Source: Solobacterium sp. (GTDB lineage Bacteria; Bacillota_I; Bacilli_A; Erysipelotrichales; Erysipelotrichaceae). Taken from it: a DNA stretch of 16,451 nt. The DNA is taken from positions 1 to 16,451 of the forward strand of contig JAFWCP010000568.1 of the NCBI GenBank assembly GCA_017536845.1, given 5' to 3'. The notes beneath the pieces were generated by a model. The model ran no database searches, was not told the origin of the DNA, and saw only the letters and a program-made list of their open reading frames with translations. Shown here piece by piece: positions 1-6,114 of this stretch. The number at the start of each line of letters is the position of its first letter. Position 1 is the stretch's first letter. Position numbers and translations under genes: made by a program.

Positions 1-266
1 CAATGACAGCCATGATGATGACATATCCTGGTGAATCATTCTTGATACGAAGGCATCCAGCCATTGATAATGGTGGAAAATCCCTCCCATAAGACACCAA
101 AAGGAGTGAGTTCATCATTCAGTTTCCAAAGGATAATCAATCCGCACAAAAACATTACAATCACAACAGAAACAAGCACCAGAATACGGATCAGTCCAAA
201 GCTTCCCTTCGACATCCGGTTATCAAACCAGTAGTTAAAACGTTCTTTCAGAGTTGGTTTCTTCAT
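1..266 (-). pseudogene. CASTOR/POLLUX-related ion channel, 5' part, frameshifted and leaving the window
   Basis: The gene starts at ATG 266-264, with a GGAAGGGG ribosome binding site a few bases upstream, and runs off the window. The N-terminus has the family's RFNYWFDNRMSKGS-like entry followed by one strong membrane segment (about residues 25-48) and a re-entrant-like stretch ending in NGWMPSYQE. A stop then appears at 36-38. In another frame, bases 1-35 read NDSPGYVIIMAVI, which is the kind of sequence expected next in the pore region of this family. The open frame is therefore lost through a +1 or -2 change near position 36-42. Bacterial members are homologues of plant CASTOR/POLLUX channels, with a membrane part followed by cytosolic RCK/TrkA-N-like domains; those would lie outside the window. 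The gene follows the merR-like gene with a 36-base gap and is probably its target. Family call is from pattern memory. Confidence 0.6.
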
Positions 267-302
267 AAAATCCCCTTCCGGGCAAACCTGGCAGGAAAGA
301 AT

Positions 303-641
303 TCATTCCTGATTCCGTATCTGCGCGAGCAGGTCTCTGGCCGCGGCGATCTCCGTGACAATCTGGTTTTCTTCCTTCTGCAGACGGTCGATGACTTCCT
401 CCAGCATGGTGCATGCGGCTGATGGCTCAGCATCTATGATCATCGAGATTTCCGAAATACGCAGGCCGGCCTGCTGGTAGCGGATGATCATCTGCAGCCT
501 TTCAATGGCTTTGGCACCATACATCTTCGCCTTCTGCGGCCCTACCCTTCTTGTCGGTTTGAGAAGACCGATTCTGTCGTAATAAAAGAGGCGTTTTCTT
601 GTCACTCCTGTCATCATGCATACTTCGTGAACCGTCTTCAT
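303..641 (-). CDS. MerR family transcriptional regulator
   Basis: This 112-residue protein has a MerR winged helix-turn-helix: residues 1-25 hold the helix-turn-helix (VHEVCMMTGVTRKRLFYYDRIGLL, in two parts), followed by the wing and second helix pair to about residue 70 (AIERLQMIIRYQQAGLRISEI). Residues 78-110 form a long coiled-coil dimerisation helix. There is no C-terminal effector domain, so it is a minimal MerR. The LFYYDRIGLLKP segment is diagnostic. Cys8 and Cys77 are present, but there is no clear metal-binding loop, so the inducer is unknown. The ribosome binding site is weak (GAGAAAG) and the leader is only about 16 bases. Its own promoter contains a perfect dyad in a 20-bp spacer (665-696), so it is probably autoregulated and controls the channel gene downstream. 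Confidence 0.88.
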   Translation of the reverse strand: MKTVHEVCMMTGVTRKRLFYYDRIGLLKPTRRVGPQKAKMYGAKAIERLQMIIRYQQAGLRISEISMIIDAEPSAACTMLEEVIDRLQKEENQIVTEIAAARDLLAQIRNQE

Positions 642-664
642 TGCCCAATCTTTCTCTTGTGAAG

Positions 665-696
665 ATTGTAAATCCGTTCCCTTGGGGAACGGTCAA
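665..696 (-). promoter_or_regulatory. MerR-type promoter with long spacer and operator dyad
   Basis: On the minus strand the sequence has a -35 TTGACC (691-696) and a -10 TACAAT (665-670) separated by 20 bp. The spacer region holds the perfect inverted repeat CCGTTCCC-ttg-GGGAACGG at 674-692. A 19-20 bp spacer filled by a dyad is the hallmark of promoters that MerR regulators activate by DNA distortion. It sits directly upstream of the merR-like gene. Confidence 0.85.
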
Positions 697-726
697 GCCG
701 AAAGATTCGTATTTGATGAGGAGATG

Positions 727-752
727 AAAAAAGCTGATCATCAGATCAGCTC
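727..752 (-). terminator. Intrinsic terminator of the DUF1232 gene
   Basis: Read on the minus strand, AGCTGATC and GATCAGCT (732-751) form an 8-bp stem with a 4-base loop followed by a run of T (A 727-732 on the plus strand). It lies just after the stop codon at 759-761 and separates this gene from the merR promoter. Confidence 0.85.
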
Positions 753-758
753 ATTTCC

Positions 759-1160
759 TTACGCCCGGTTCTGATCACGCCATGCTGCAAATGCGTTGAG
801 CTCCGGTTCGCAGAGCTTAAACGCAGCCGCAAATACGGCGATATCATCCAGATGCCCGAGAATCGGAATGTTGTCCGGAATCAGATCCTTGCCCTTCAGC
901 AGGTAAACCAGAGAAGAAACCATCGCGGCGATGACCTTCGGTGAAACCTCTGTATATTCCTTTGTGATGTAGCTGCGGATCATCGCAATCATCAGCGGAA
1001 CATTTGCCAGCGCCGTACCGGCAACGGGAATGCCCTTCAGCTTTTCTTCCAGCTGTTCCAGCAGCTCAAACACCTTTGCAGGTTCCTTGATCAGTTCCTG
1101 TGCCTGTTCCATACCTTCATCCAATACCTTTTTCGCCTGTTCCATTGAAATCTGTGCCAT
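759..1160 (-). CDS. DUF1232 (YkvA-like) family protein
   Basis: This 133-residue protein has an N-terminal charged helical region (1-45), then a hydrophobic helix with PVAGTALANVPLMIAMI (45-61), and the DUF1232 core at about 74-115. The core contains the family's signature KGKDLIPDNIPILGHLDDIAV (split here as KDLIPD 91-96 and GHLDDIAV 102-109). Known members are small membrane-associated proteins of unknown function. The start is supported by an AGGAGG ribosome binding site (1168-1173 region) and a TATAAT -10 at 1186-1191. It is monocistronic, with a terminator directly after it. No function can be assigned beyond the family. Confidence 0.85.
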   Translation of the reverse strand: MAQISMEQAKKVLDEGMEQAQELIKEPAKVFELLEQLEEKLKGIPVAGTALANVPLMIAMIRSYITKEYTEVSPKVIAAMVSSLVYLLKGKDLIPDNIPILGHLDDIAVFAAAFKLCEPELNAFAAWRDQNRA

Positions 1161-1167
1161 GATTCTT

Positions 1168-1191
1168 ACCTCCTGTTTTACTAATATTATA
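1168..1191 (-). promoter_or_regulatory. -10 element and ribosome binding site of the DUF1232 gene
   Basis: On the minus strand a TATAAT (1186-1191) lies about 25 bases upstream of the start codon and is followed by AGGAGG close to the ATG. The -35 is poor (best match TGTAAA with a 16-bp spacer). Confidence 0.6.
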
Positions 1192-1310
1192 AACCAGATC
1201 TTTTCCGTTTACATCATTAATGTGGTTTACGTTCCTGCGCCATTTCTGATCTGTTTATTTTGGAGATTAGAGCATATTCACAAAATTTATGCAACAGATT
1301 TCCGATACTG

Positions 1311-1319
1311 TGGTATAAT
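1311..1319 (+). promoter_or_regulatory. Extended -10 promoter of the winged-helix gene
   Basis: TGGTATAAT matches the extended -10 consensus TGnTATAAT exactly. The -35 region (about 1290-1296, TGCAACA) is weak, as is common with extended -10 promoters. Transcription would start near 1326, giving a leader of about 134 bases before the ATG at 1460. Confidence 0.7.
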
Positions 1320-1356
1320 AAGTGCGGAAAACAAAAAAAGTACTGAAGATAGAATA

Positions 1357-1384
1357 CAGTTAGTTTATTTATTACCCAGTTAGT
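1357..1384 (+). repeat. Direct repeat CAGTTAGT, two copies 20 bp apart
   Basis: CAGTTAGT occurs at 1357-1364 and again at 1377-1384, exactly two helical turns apart, in the leader between the predicted transcription start and the hairpin at 1385. It could be a protein-binding tandem site in DNA or RNA. Function unknown. Confidence 0.45.
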
Positions 1385-1440
1385 CCGGTACAGATCAAAG
1401 AGCTTGGTCTCTTTTGTCCTGTACCGGCCTTTTTGTTTTT
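1385..1440 (+). terminator. Long terminator-like hairpin in the leader, possible attenuator
   Basis: CCGGTACAG (1385-1393) pairs perfectly with CTGTACCGG (1419-1427), and an inner CAAAGAG/CTCTTTtG stem extends it. A T-rich tract (1430-1440) follows directly. It lies after the predicted start site (about 1326) and before the ribosome binding site of the gene at 1460, so it would terminate that gene's own transcript unless read-through or antitermination occurs. It could alternatively end a small RNA of about 115 bases. No known riboswitch class was recognised. Confidence 0.65.
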
Positions 1441-1459
1441 CCAGAAAGGAAGGCGGAAT

Positions 1460-1867
1460 ATGAGAACAGAGACAGAAGAGAAGCTGCTTCGCTACATTCC
1501 CCTGCACCCGCATGACAAAATGAAAAGCATGGCCTCGGTGCTGGGCATCACCCTGTTTGAAACAGCGGTGCAGATGAAGGAATTATATCGTAAAGGCATA
1601 GTCATCAGACTGCCGGAGGGGGAGGGATACTGGGCTGTGAGTCCCAATCCCGTACCGCTGAAATTTCCGGAAACCGGGGATATCCTGATTGATATCGCAT
1701 GTATGCTAATGATCGAAAAACCATCCATTTCCACTGAGGAAATTGCCGATCACCTGTATACTGCCCAGATCACGGTTGCCCGGCTGCTCCGGAATATGAA
1801 AAGCCGCGGGATCGTCGTAAGAACCGGCACCCGCCGCAATGGTAAATGGATGGTCAGATGTGACTGA
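1460..1867 (+). CDS. Small protein with two winged-helix-like segments, function unknown
   Basis: The start at 1460 is chosen because AGGAAGG lies 6 bases upstream; an upstream in-frame TTG at 1433 falls in the T-tract of the leader hairpin. The 135-residue protein appears to hold two winged-helix-like units. Residues 4-60 run from TEEKLLRYIPLHP through ETAVQMKELYRKGIVIRL to a GEGYWAV wing. Residues 78-133 run from DIACMLMIEKPSISTEEIA through TVARLLRNMKSRGIVVR to a NGKWMV wing. The second unit, with its 'STEEIADHL...TVARLLRNM' helix-turn-helix, is the more convincing. It is probably a DNA-binding regulator, but no named family is recognised. It has its own promoter, a leader hairpin and a terminator, so it is monocistronic. 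Confidence 0.7.
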   Translation: MRTETEEKLLRYIPLHPHDKMKSMASVLGITLFETAVQMKELYRKGIVIRLPEGEGYWAVSPNPVPLKFPETGDILIDIACMLMIEKPSISTEEIADHLYTAQITVARLLRNMKSRGIVVRTGTRRNGKWMVRCD

Positions 1868-1870
1868 AGA

Positions 1871-1891
1871 AAGGGCACCAGCCCTTTTTTT
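1871..1891 (+). terminator. Intrinsic terminator of the winged-helix gene
   Basis: AAGGGC (1871-1876) and GCCCTT (1881-1886) form a stem with a 4-base loop, followed by a run of T to 1891. It begins 4 bases after the stop codon. Confidence 0.85.
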
Positions 1892-1900
1892 CCGGCAACG

Positions 1901-1923
1901 AAAAACAGACGGTTTCCCGTCTG
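1901..1923 (-). terminator. Intrinsic terminator of the hprK operon
   Basis: On the minus strand CAGACGG and CCGTCTG (1906-1923) form a 7-bp stem with a GAAA tetraloop followed by TTTTT (A 1901-1905 on the plus strand). It directly follows the stop of the 79-residue gene and closes the hprK operon. Confidence 0.88.
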
Positions 1924-1924
1924 C

Positions 1925-2164
1925 TCAGAACATCTTTCTGCGGCTGCTGCTCAGGTTGTCGCAGTAATACCTCACCGTAAAGGCTGCCGGGGTTTCATCC
2001 AGGATCTGGTCCCCTTCCAGCATGCAGTCCTTCATGGCATCAATCACCTTTTCCCTGTCCTTTGCGCTTTTTGCAAGATCAGCTGCCTTGACATCATATG
2101 CATTCCAGCCGTTGACATTCTGTTCCTTCTTCAGCCAGAGAATTGTCTTTACATAGTCTTCCAT
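1925..2164 (-). CDS. 79-residue protein of unknown function at the end of the hprK operon
   Basis: The start ATG is 3 bases after the stop of the Lgt-like/HAD fusion gene, so translation is probably coupled; the ribosome binding site (TGAGATAAAAG) is weak. The protein is soluble and mostly helical, with charged helices KVIDAMKDCMLEGDQIL (about 39-55) and a C-terminal basic end SSSRRKMF. No signal peptide, membrane segment or known motif is seen. Its position after hprK and the phosphatase suggests cotranscription, but nothing in the sequence shows a role in catabolite control. I do not recognise the family. Confidence 0.7.
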   Translation of the reverse strand: MEDYVKTILWLKKEQNVNGWNAYDVKAADLAKSAKDREKVIDAMKDCMLEGDQILDETPAAFTVRYYCDNLSSSRRKMF

Positions 2165-2167
2165 CTT

Positions 2168-3454
2168 TTATCTCATTTCATAAGTCCATTCATGTTTTGC
2201 CCGCAGGATGGCCGAAATATCCTTCAGCTGGTAAATCAGGCTGTTGGGCCTTGCTTCCATCAGCTCCACTTCCTTCTTAGGCTCTGATACGAAGCCGATC
2301 GCATAGACGCCGGCCCTTCTTGCGGCAATCACATCAGAACCATTATCGCCGACATAAATGCAGCTGTCATGTCCTTTGCCCAGCTTTTCACACGCCAGCA
2401 GGATTCCATCCGGCTCCGGTTTCGGCTTTCCGATCCGGTCACCGCCCAGCACCAGCGAGAAATACTTCTTGATGTGGAAAAAATTCAGCCAGTCCCGGCA
2501 GGAAGCTGTCACCCGGGAAGAGACAATGCCCAGGGTAAAACCCCTTTCTTTCAGGTCTTTGAGCAGATCTTCCGCACCGGGGAACAGTTCCGCCACCCCC
2601 GTCCAGTCATGCGATACCTGATACTGCCGGTAGTCTTCCACCAGCTCATCCGTATCACAGTCAGGAAACAGCTTCTTGATTTCCACCTCAAGAGGCGGCC
2701 CGAAGACCTCCATCTGCACCATATCGGTAAAGTCATTGATATTGCCGTATTTCTTAAACAGATATCTGTAACATTCCGTGACAACCGGCAGGCTGTTCAT
2801 CAACGTCCCGTCCAGGTCAAACAGGATCACCGGCCGCTGCCGACGACGGAAGAACAGCAGGATCCAGAGCACAATGCCAATGCCCTCCAGCAGGATCGCC
2901 GGAACCAGTATATTGTTCGCATCCGGATCCAGGCTGTTCAGGCAGGATACAATTCTTTCCACGCCCATCCACATCAGGGAATACGCAGCCGCGTCACCCC
3001 GCCTTTGATGGCCCAGGACAAAGTACGTCAGCAGAAAGCCAAGCAGGTCCAGGACTACCACCAGACGCATCTGGTTGTTTACGGCCTTGCTTACCCGGGC
3101 CACTGCCGACATCAGCAGCATTCCCGGCAGCAAGGCATCCCAGCAGCGGAACACCGACATATTGTTCTTCTTCAGATACAGACCGGTGAAGGCCATATCC
3201 GCAAGCACAATGCCGATGATGCCGAAGCCCCCGTCCCGCATCCGGAATACATAAGGGACATACCTCCGGTATTCATGCCAGTTCTGCAGCACCCAGAAAC
3301 ATCTGCCCCCGATCACGCCGAAGACCAGGCAGAAGAAGAGGATTTCCGTAGAATCATCCACTGAGTACCCCTGTCTGTAGCGCCGGAAGGCAAACGCAAT
3401 AAAGGCGGCCGCAACCGCCATTACAATTCCCAGAGCCTGAAGAAAACTAATCAT
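2168..3454 (-). CDS. Fusion of a degenerate Lgt-like membrane domain and a PpaX/Gph-type HAD phosphatase
   Basis: The start at 3454 is preferred: GGAGG lies 8 bases upstream and the ATG overlaps the hprK stop by 8 bases; an earlier in-frame ATG at 3511 has a poorer site. The 428-residue protein has membrane segments over residues 1-205 arranged like prolipoprotein diacylglyceryl transferase: GGR (49-51), DGGFGIIG (74-81) where Lgt has its HGG motif, and ARVSKAVNNQ (119-128) where Lgt has GRxGNFxNxE. The catalytic His and Asn positions are lost. Residues 209-425 are a complete HAD hydrolase: FDLDGT (Asp213, Asp215), IVSSR (Ser312/313), GKPKPEPDG (Lys343) and GDNGSD (Asp370, Asp374). In Bacillus subtilis hprK, lgt and ppaX are separate neighbouring genes; PpaX hydrolyses the pyrophosphate made by HPr-Ser-P phosphorolysis. 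Here the same order appears as one protein. The phosphatase role is well supported; the substrate is inferred from context. Confidence 0.85.
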   Translation of the reverse strand: MISFLQALGIVMAVAAAFIAFAFRRYRQGYSVDDSTEILFFCLVFGVIGGRCFWVLQNWHEYRRYVPYVFRMRDGGFGIIGIVLADMAFTGLYLKKNNMSVFRCWDALLPGMLLMSAVARVSKAVNNQMRLVVVLDLLGFLLTYFVLGHQRRGDAAAYSLMWMGVERIVSCLNSLDPDANNILVPAILLEGIGIVLWILLFFRRRQRPVILFDLDGTLMNSLPVVTECYRYLFKKYGNINDFTDMVQMEVFGPPLEVEIKKLFPDCDTDELVEDYRQYQVSHDWTGVAELFPGAEDLLKDLKERGFTLGIVSSRVTASCRDWLNFFHIKKYFSLVLGGDRIGKPKPEPDGILLACEKLGKGHDSCIYVGDNGSDVIAARRAGVYAIGFVSEPKKEVELMEARPNSLIYQLKDISAILRAKHEWTYEMR

Positions 3455-4397
3455 TCCGGTGTCCTCCGCTGTACTCCAGAAATCTCTTCTTAATTGCACT
3501 GGAACTGTCATAGCCCGCTTCTTTCAGGCGGAAATTCGTAACCGCTGATTCCACCAGCCTGCCGACGTTTCTGCCTGCCGTAATCGGCAGCACAATGGTC
3601 GGGATCAGGACATCCAGGATCTTGGTGTACCGGTAGGTTTCATCCCCGATCCGGTTGTATTCTGCCTTGTCCTCATACGGGACAAACCGGATGACAAGAT
3701 CAATTCTGGTAGACGTTCCCAGCGCCGAAGCTCCGAACATCTTTTCCACATCAATGATGCCGATGCCTCTGATTTCCAGAAGCCCGTTGATGATATCCGG
3801 CGCATGTCCGAAAATGCTGTTGTGAATATGGGTGACATCCACACGGTCATCCGCAATCAGCACCTGTCCGTCACGGATCAGGTCCAGAGCGGTTTCTGAT
3901 TTGCCCATGCCGCTTTCACCTACCATAAGCACACCGGTACCGTATATGCTCATAAGAACACCTGAAAGGGTATCCTCCGGTGCCAGTTTCTCATCCAGGA
4001 AGGTGATGATATCCGCAATGATGCGGTAGGTTTCCATGCCCGTTCGAAGAATCGGGAAGTTGTTTGCCTGCGCAATCTCCCGCAGAATCGGCGGCAGCAC
4101 GTTGTTTTTGGTAATAATGATGGCCGGCGTAAGCCCGTCCGTCAGTAACGGAAACCGGCTTCGCTGATCCTCCTCACGCATGGTGACGATAAATTCGGAT
4201 TCCTTATTTCCGATAATCACAATCCGGCGAGGTTCTGTCGGTTTGGCAAACCCGCACAGTTCAAAGCCGGGGCGGTTGATATCCGGAACGACCGTCCAGC
4301 GATTCAGGGAAGTATCATCGCCTGTCATCTGTTCAAATCTGAAATACTTGACGATTTCCCGAATCGTCACTTTCTTTTCATAGGTGTATTCTGACAT
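3447..4397 (-). CDS. hprK: HPr kinase/phosphorylase
   Basis: HprK phosphorylates HPr on Ser46 with ATP or PPi and reverses this with phosphate, setting carbon catabolite repression. The 316-residue length is normal. The N-terminal domain spans about 1-130; the kinase domain carries the P-loop GESGMGKS (160-167), LIADDRVDV (180-188 region, Asp183/Asp184), FGHAPDIINGLLEIR and the family signature EIRGIGIIDV (208-217), then AGRNVGRLVESAVTNFRLK near the C-terminus. The start at 4397 has AAGGAAGG just upstream; a longer in-frame start at 4421 would overlap the -10 element. Oddly, the His normally found about 15 residues before the P-loop (xHG) is Ser145 here, and the usual RPGRN is TAGRN. It is the first gene of an operon, with a promoter at 4420-4428 and a cre site upstream. 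Confidence 0.95.
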   Translation of the reverse strand: MSEYTYEKKVTIREIVKYFRFEQMTGDDTSLNRWTVVPDINRPGFELCGFAKPTEPRRIVIIGNKESEFIVTMREEDQRSRFPLLTDGLTPAIIITKNNVLPPILREIAQANNFPILRTGMETYRIIADIITFLDEKLAPEDTLSGVLMSIYGTGVLMVGESGMGKSETALDLIRDGQVLIADDRVDVTHIHNSIFGHAPDIINGLLEIRGIGIIDVEKMFGASALGTSTRIDLVIRFVPYEDKAEYNRIGDETYRYTKILDVLIPTIVLPITAGRNVGRLVESAVTNFRLKEAGYDSSSAIKKRFLEYSGGHRND

Positions 4398-4419
4398 ATG
4401 ATCCTTCCTTTCCCTGCAC

Positions 4420-4428
4420 ATTATACCA
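4420..4428 (-). promoter_or_regulatory. Extended -10 promoter of hprK
   Basis: On the minus strand TGGTATAAT is an exact extended -10 match. Transcription would start near 4413, leaving a leader of about 16 bases that contains the AAGGAAGG ribosome binding site. No good -35 is seen (ATCATA at 17 bp). Confidence 0.75.
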
Positions 4429-4467
4429 TACTCCTTTTTATGTATGATGCATGAACTGTGCAGACTT

Positions 4468-4483
4468 TTGCAAACGCTTACAT
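4468..4483. promoter_or_regulatory. Catabolite-responsive element (cre, CcpA site) upstream of hprK
   Basis: TTGCAAACGCTTACAT matches the cre consensus WTGNAANCGNWWNCAW at every defined position, and its reverse complement matches too. It is centred at 4475.5, about 62 bp upstream of the predicted hprK start site. That distance fits CcpA activation rather than blocking, by analogy with B. subtilis ackA and pta. No other gene starts nearby. Confidence 0.7.
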
Positions 4484-4511
4484 CTTCATTTATCCATTGC
4501 TGTTTCTGACG

Positions 4512-4557
4512 AAAAAACGGCTGCCCATAAGGCTGAAAACCTTAAGCAGCAGTCGTT
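4512..4557 (-). terminator. Intrinsic terminator of the tandem RpiR operon
   Basis: On the minus strand AACGACTGC...TAAGG pairs with CCTTA...GCAGCCGTT, with small bulges, around a 7-base loop (ttttcag). A run of T (A 4512-4517 on the plus strand) follows. It is placed just after the stop at 4572. Confidence 0.75.
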
Positions 4558-4571
4558 TGCACATCATTGAT

Positions 4572-5318
4572 TCAGGCCGTCAGAAGCGACGGGTTGGCCA
4601 TGATCAGCCGGGCCGAGAAATACATCATGAACTGTACTTCTTCAAAAATCGTATTGGGCATGGCGATCTTGACCGATTTGACCTTCATCTGGTTTTCCGG
4701 TACATTGCCCACAAAATACATCTGAGCCTTGAGCCTCTCAAACAGGTCGGTACTGCCAATGAGCCTTAAGCGCACTTCCCGGAAGGTATTGTGCGGGGCG
4801 CAGATGATGAACACATCATCCTCATTCATGCTTAAAAGCTCAGCCTTATCCAGGCGCGACACCGTACGGGCAACAACCTTATGCCGGAAAAGATCCCTTA
4901 CCAGCACCGGAAACATGCAGCGGGTTTCAATCGAACCGTAAATGATCACCCTGCCGGCATGATAGATCTTCGCGGCAAGTTCCCTGATGGCAGCTTCATC
5001 CGCTACCGGCCCGATGACCCGGTCAAACCATGCCGCATACCTGCGGGAATCTTCCAGTTCCTCATTCTGCAGGGACTTATGCGAATGCCGTTCCTGTTCA
5101 ATCGCCATCTGGAAGTTGATATAGCTGTCATACTGGTAATTGTTGTGAATGTATTTCGAAACAGCGGATTTGGAAATCCCGATTTCCCGGGCGATCTCCG
5201 AAAGCGGCGTCATCTCGATTTTATCCATGTGCAGCAGCAGGTACTCATTGATTTTGTAGGCAATTGTATCGATCTCGCATGTTTCAAAAACAGAGCGGAT
5301 CTGGTCTGTGATATACAT
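4572..5318 (-). CDS. RpiR/MurR family transcriptional regulator (second of a tandem pair)
   Basis: This 248-residue protein has an N-terminal RpiR helix-turn-helix at about 37-60 (TPLSEIAREIGISKSAVSKYI) and a C-terminal SIS sugar-phosphate-binding fold at about 120-205 (AGRVIIYGSIETR). The usual SxSGxT phosphate-binding motif of SIS domains is replaced by APHNTFR (174-180), so ligand binding may be altered. It begins 2 bases after the stop of the preceding RpiR gene, so the two are translated from one message. An arrangement of two RpiR-fold proteins could mean a heterodimer. The controlled genes are not obvious; the upstream membrane protein in the same operon is a candidate. Confidence 0.85.
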   Translation of the reverse strand: MYITDQIRSVFETCEIDTIAYKINEYLLLHMDKIEMTPLSEIAREIGISKSAVSKYIHNNYQYDSYINFQMAIEQERHSHKSLQNEELEDSRRYAAWFDRVIGPVADEAAIRELAAKIYHAGRVIIYGSIETRCMFPVLVRDLFRHKVVARTVSRLDKAELLSMNEDDVFIICAPHNTFREVRLRLIGSTDLFERLKAQMYFVGNVPENQMKVKSVKIAMPNTIFEEVQFMMYFSARLIMANPSLLTA

Positions 5319-5320
5319 GC

Positions 5321-6088
5321 TTATTCCTCACAATATGTCTTATAGTATTTGTATTTCAGATATCTGTAGATTTCAATCAGGATGGCATTGCCTGCCTCAT
5401 CCTCACCGGTGATCGGCATCCGGATGACATTCTGGATGGACTGATCCTTGAAAATCCCGGTATTGCCGGTGATGATGGAAATCCGGCGATGCTTCGCCTT
5501 CAGGTCGGCAATCTGGTCACGGGCAAAGTTCAGGGTATTGCCCGACTGGGTGACAAGGACGATCATCGTCTTGGGATCCGGCTCCGGGATGACGATGCCG
5601 AAAGTCGAAGACAGGGAGTATGTCAGTTTGCCGAACATATTCATATCCTGCTGGTAATGCAGGCTTAACGCCGAAGAGTAGTTTGCACCGAGAATGATGA
5701 TCTGATTTGATTCATGTGCGAGTTCATTGAATTCCTCACAGGATTTGATGAACAGCGGCCGGTTGAACGGCTGCGGGGCAAGATGGGAAATGTTGTCAAG
5801 GATGGTTTTATCATCCATTTTTTCCATCCGCAGACGAATCTGTTCACGCCTGATATTCTGGCCTCTGACGATATGCAGCTTGAATTCTGCCATGTTCCGG
5901 CAGCCGAGCTGCTTGAAGAATTTATTCAGGGTCGCGACGCTGACGTCACACTTTTCCGACAATTCTTTCAATGTCATCCGCTGAAGATTCTTCTGGTTCT
6001 TCAGAATTTCCAGGGCAATGCGGGTGTCTGTCGTTTCCGACAGAGAACTGTAAAGAATTCCCAACAGGAATGAAATCATAGAATTCAT
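5321..6088 (-). CDS. RpiR/MurR family transcriptional regulator (first of a tandem pair)
   Basis: This 255-residue regulator has an N-terminal helix-turn-helix at about 38-64 (MTLKELSEKCDVSVATLNKFF) with the typical following F-KLHI stretch. Its SIS domain, about 128-205 (IIILGANYSSALSL), keeps a SIS-type loop TQSGNT at 180-185. It therefore probably senses a phosphosugar, unlike its partner downstream, which has lost this motif. An AAGGAG ribosome binding site is present but lies about 12 bases from the ATG at 6088, a rather long spacing. It sits 26 bases after the membrane protein gene and 2 bases before the second regulator. Confidence 0.87.
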   Translation of the reverse strand: MNSMISFLLGILYSSLSETTDTRIALEILKNQKNLQRMTLKELSEKCDVSVATLNKFFKQLGCRNMAEFKLHIVRGQNIRREQIRLRMEKMDDKTILDNISHLAPQPFNRPLFIKSCEEFNELAHESNQIIILGANYSSALSLHYQQDMNMFGKLTYSLSSTFGIVIPEPDPKTMIVLVTQSGNTLNFARDQIADLKAKHRRISIITGNTGIFKDQSIQNVIRMPITGEDEAGNAILIEIYRYLKYKYYKTYCEE

Positions 6089-6114
6089 AATGGTGTACTG
6101 CTCCTTACTGCTGA

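Noticed and set aside
2369..3364. Open frame of 331 codons on the plus strand
   Set aside because: Antisense to the Lgt-like/HAD fusion gene, which has complete catalytic motifs; the shadow is His/Gln-rich without domains.
3455..3511. Longer start at 3511 for the Lgt-like/HAD fusion
   Set aside because: It would add a polar N-terminus before the first membrane segment and has a weaker ribosome binding site than the ATG at 3454.
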